From JAKZVK01 sp965248255 (GTDB lineage Bacteria; Acidobacteriota; Terriglobia; Bryobacterales; UBA6623), in NCBI GenBank assembly GCA_965248255.1, contig CBDFIW010000003.1, positions 1,922,001-1,986,000 of the forward strand: a DNA stretch of 64,000 bases. Reading direction: 5' to 3'. A program made the translations under genes and the position numbers. The notes under the pieces were generated by a model. The model searched no databases. It worked only from the letters and a program-made list of their open reading frames with translations, and was not told the origin of the DNA. Positions 63,174 through 64,000 of the stretch are shown piece by piece. Positions within the stretch are counted from its first letter, which is position 1. Every line of letters starts with the position of its first letter.

Positions 63174-64000
63174 TTACGAGCTGTCGAAGTAGCTGCATTG
63201 GAGAGCGAGTTGGGCCGGCGTAAGCTGGGGCCCGATTCGCATCGGCGTGGAACAGCGGGGGCATCGCCAGGTCAGTGTGTCGGCGGACGCCTGCGAACTA
63301 GGCTGCCGTGGTTCCAGCGCCGACGCGAGCAACTGGCGGGCGAGTGCGAGCAGAGCTTTGCGGCAGCGGTTGGCCAAGAAGCCGAACTGCCGGATGCGAA
63401 CGAAACCTCGTGGCAGCACATGTTGGACAAAGCGCCGCAGAAACTCTGCAACACGGAGTGTCATCTTCCGCTGTTGGTTGCCGTGCGCGTAGCCCTTCCA
63501 ACGGAAAGTGACGCGCTCGCCGTCGAAAGCCAGCAAGCGGTGATTGCTGATGGCGACGCGATGGGTATAGCGGCCCAGATAACGCAGCACCTGCGCCGGT
63601 CCGCCGAAAGCCGGCTTGGCGTACACGACCCAGTCCTGACGGAACAGGGTGCGCAGGAAAGCCGCAAAGTTTTTCGATTCTTCGAGGGCGGTAAGCGGGC
63701 CGCCGAAGCGGAGCTGCTTATGCCGGTGAGCTCGCCGTAAGCCGTCGACGAACTTGCCTCGAAAGACGCGACTGAGCACTTTCACCGGCAGAAAGAAAGC
63801 ATACTTGGGACGGACCCAGCGGGTGCGGTCGGAAGAAAGTCCGCCGGCTGGAATGACACAGTGGAGATGGGGATGAAGCAGCAGGTTCTGCCCCCAGGTA
63901 TGCAAGATGCCCAGAAAGCCAATCTTTGCGCCGAGATGCTTCGTGTTTGCCGCCACTTCCAACAGAGTCCGTGCGCTGGCCCAGAACAGCAAGCCGTAGA
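63174..64000 (-). CDS. IS91-family (Y2/HUH) transposase, C-terminal part
   Basis: The frame runs off the end of the window. The visible ~275 residues hold the HUH motif HPHLHCV, and VLRYLGRYTHRVAISNHRLL with the catalytic Tyr region, followed by a Lys/Arg-rich segment (FRWKGYAHGNQQRKMTLRVA) and a C-terminal pair of Cys (CPRCS). IS91-type elements transpose by rolling circle with a single-strand nickase and often drag neighbouring DNA, which may relate to the decayed region beside it. The N-terminal zinc-finger domain would be beyond 64000. Confidence 0.88.
   Translation of the reverse strand, partial: YGLLFWASARTLLEVAANTKHLGAKIGFLGILHTWGQNLLLHPHLHCVIPAGGLSSDRTRWVRPKYAFFLPVKVLSRVFRGKFVDGLRRAHRHKQLRFGGPLTALEESKNFAAFLRTLFRQDWVVYAKPAFGGPAQVLRYLGRYTHRVAISNHRLLAFDGERVTFRWKGYAHGNQQRKMTLRVAEFLRRFVQHVLPRGFVRIRQFGFLANRCRKALLALARQLLASALEPRQPSSQASADTLTWRCPRCSTPMRIGPQLTPAQLALQCSYFDSS

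Noticed and set aside
1..64000. tRNA, rRNA or CRISPR arrays
   Set aside because: No cloverleaf-type sequence with conserved TTCGAATC arm, no rRNA signature and no regularly spaced direct repeats were seen; absence of a tool search limits this.

Overview
The window is GC-rich and gene-dense. Its content fits an Acidobacteriota genome: a TonB-dependent receptor with an N-terminal carboxypeptidase-like domain, a winged-helix/PD40 membrane regulator, a planctomycete-type cytochrome c fused to ankyrin repeats, a PilZ-DnaJ fusion, an S9 peptidase, tandem PQQ dehydrogenases, a SpoIVB/S55-like protein and a small 'GRP' protein. The phylum call is inferred from gene content only. No rRNA, tRNA or CRISPR array was recognised.

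Layout. 1-4150: 3' end of a phosphoesterase, a coupled remnant of a second one, and a secreted CxxCH protein gene split by an IS630-family element (2363-3456). 4200-8825: a peptidoglycan-recycling locus, murQ-murA divergent from an exported AmiE-like/NamZ fusion. 8880-12413: a small GRP-motif protein with a near-consensus promoter beside a large palindrome, then an APC permease and an SSS symporter. 12.6-24.7 kb: TPR protein, methyltransferase, S9 peptidase, MoxR ATPase with a 656-aa partner, PilZ-DnaJ protein, a serine/threonine kinase relic, a sulfatase-fold protein and an FtsX-type permease. 24.9-33 kb: cytochrome/ankyrin plus toroid-fold pair, PmoA-like protein, SDR, frameshifted arylsulfatase, S55 protein. 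33-41.2 kb: beta-propeller protein, GNAT plus YbgA-type pair, two PQQ dehydrogenases. 41.3-46.7 kb: ku, then a scrambled zone of truncated genes (FTP propeptide, IS3 element, hsdS tail, ORF6N protein, GxxExxY protein with its repeats). 46.8-50.6 kb: aspS, gamma-carbonic anhydrase, DUF1802. 50.6-54.7 kb: a FecR-like/caspase/TPR gene split by a second IS630-family element (51036-52199). 54.9-60 kb: a frameshifted TonB receptor joined to the tail of another, and a secreted protein. 60.2-64 kb: winged-helix/PD40 regulator, kinase relic, and an IS91-type transposase running off the window.

Two themes stand out. First, both IS630-type elements have TA target duplications, and removing either element plus one TA restores one continuous reading frame across the host gene. 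Second, about six further lesions are one-base losses, several in short homopolymers (arylsulfatase, TonB receptor, IS3 orfA). They are either real decay or residual assembly error. The most interesting intact systems are the fused muropeptide-rescue enzyme facing murQ-murA, the cytochrome-ankyrin/toroid pair, the MoxR/unknown pair, and the palindrome-controlled small GRP gene.
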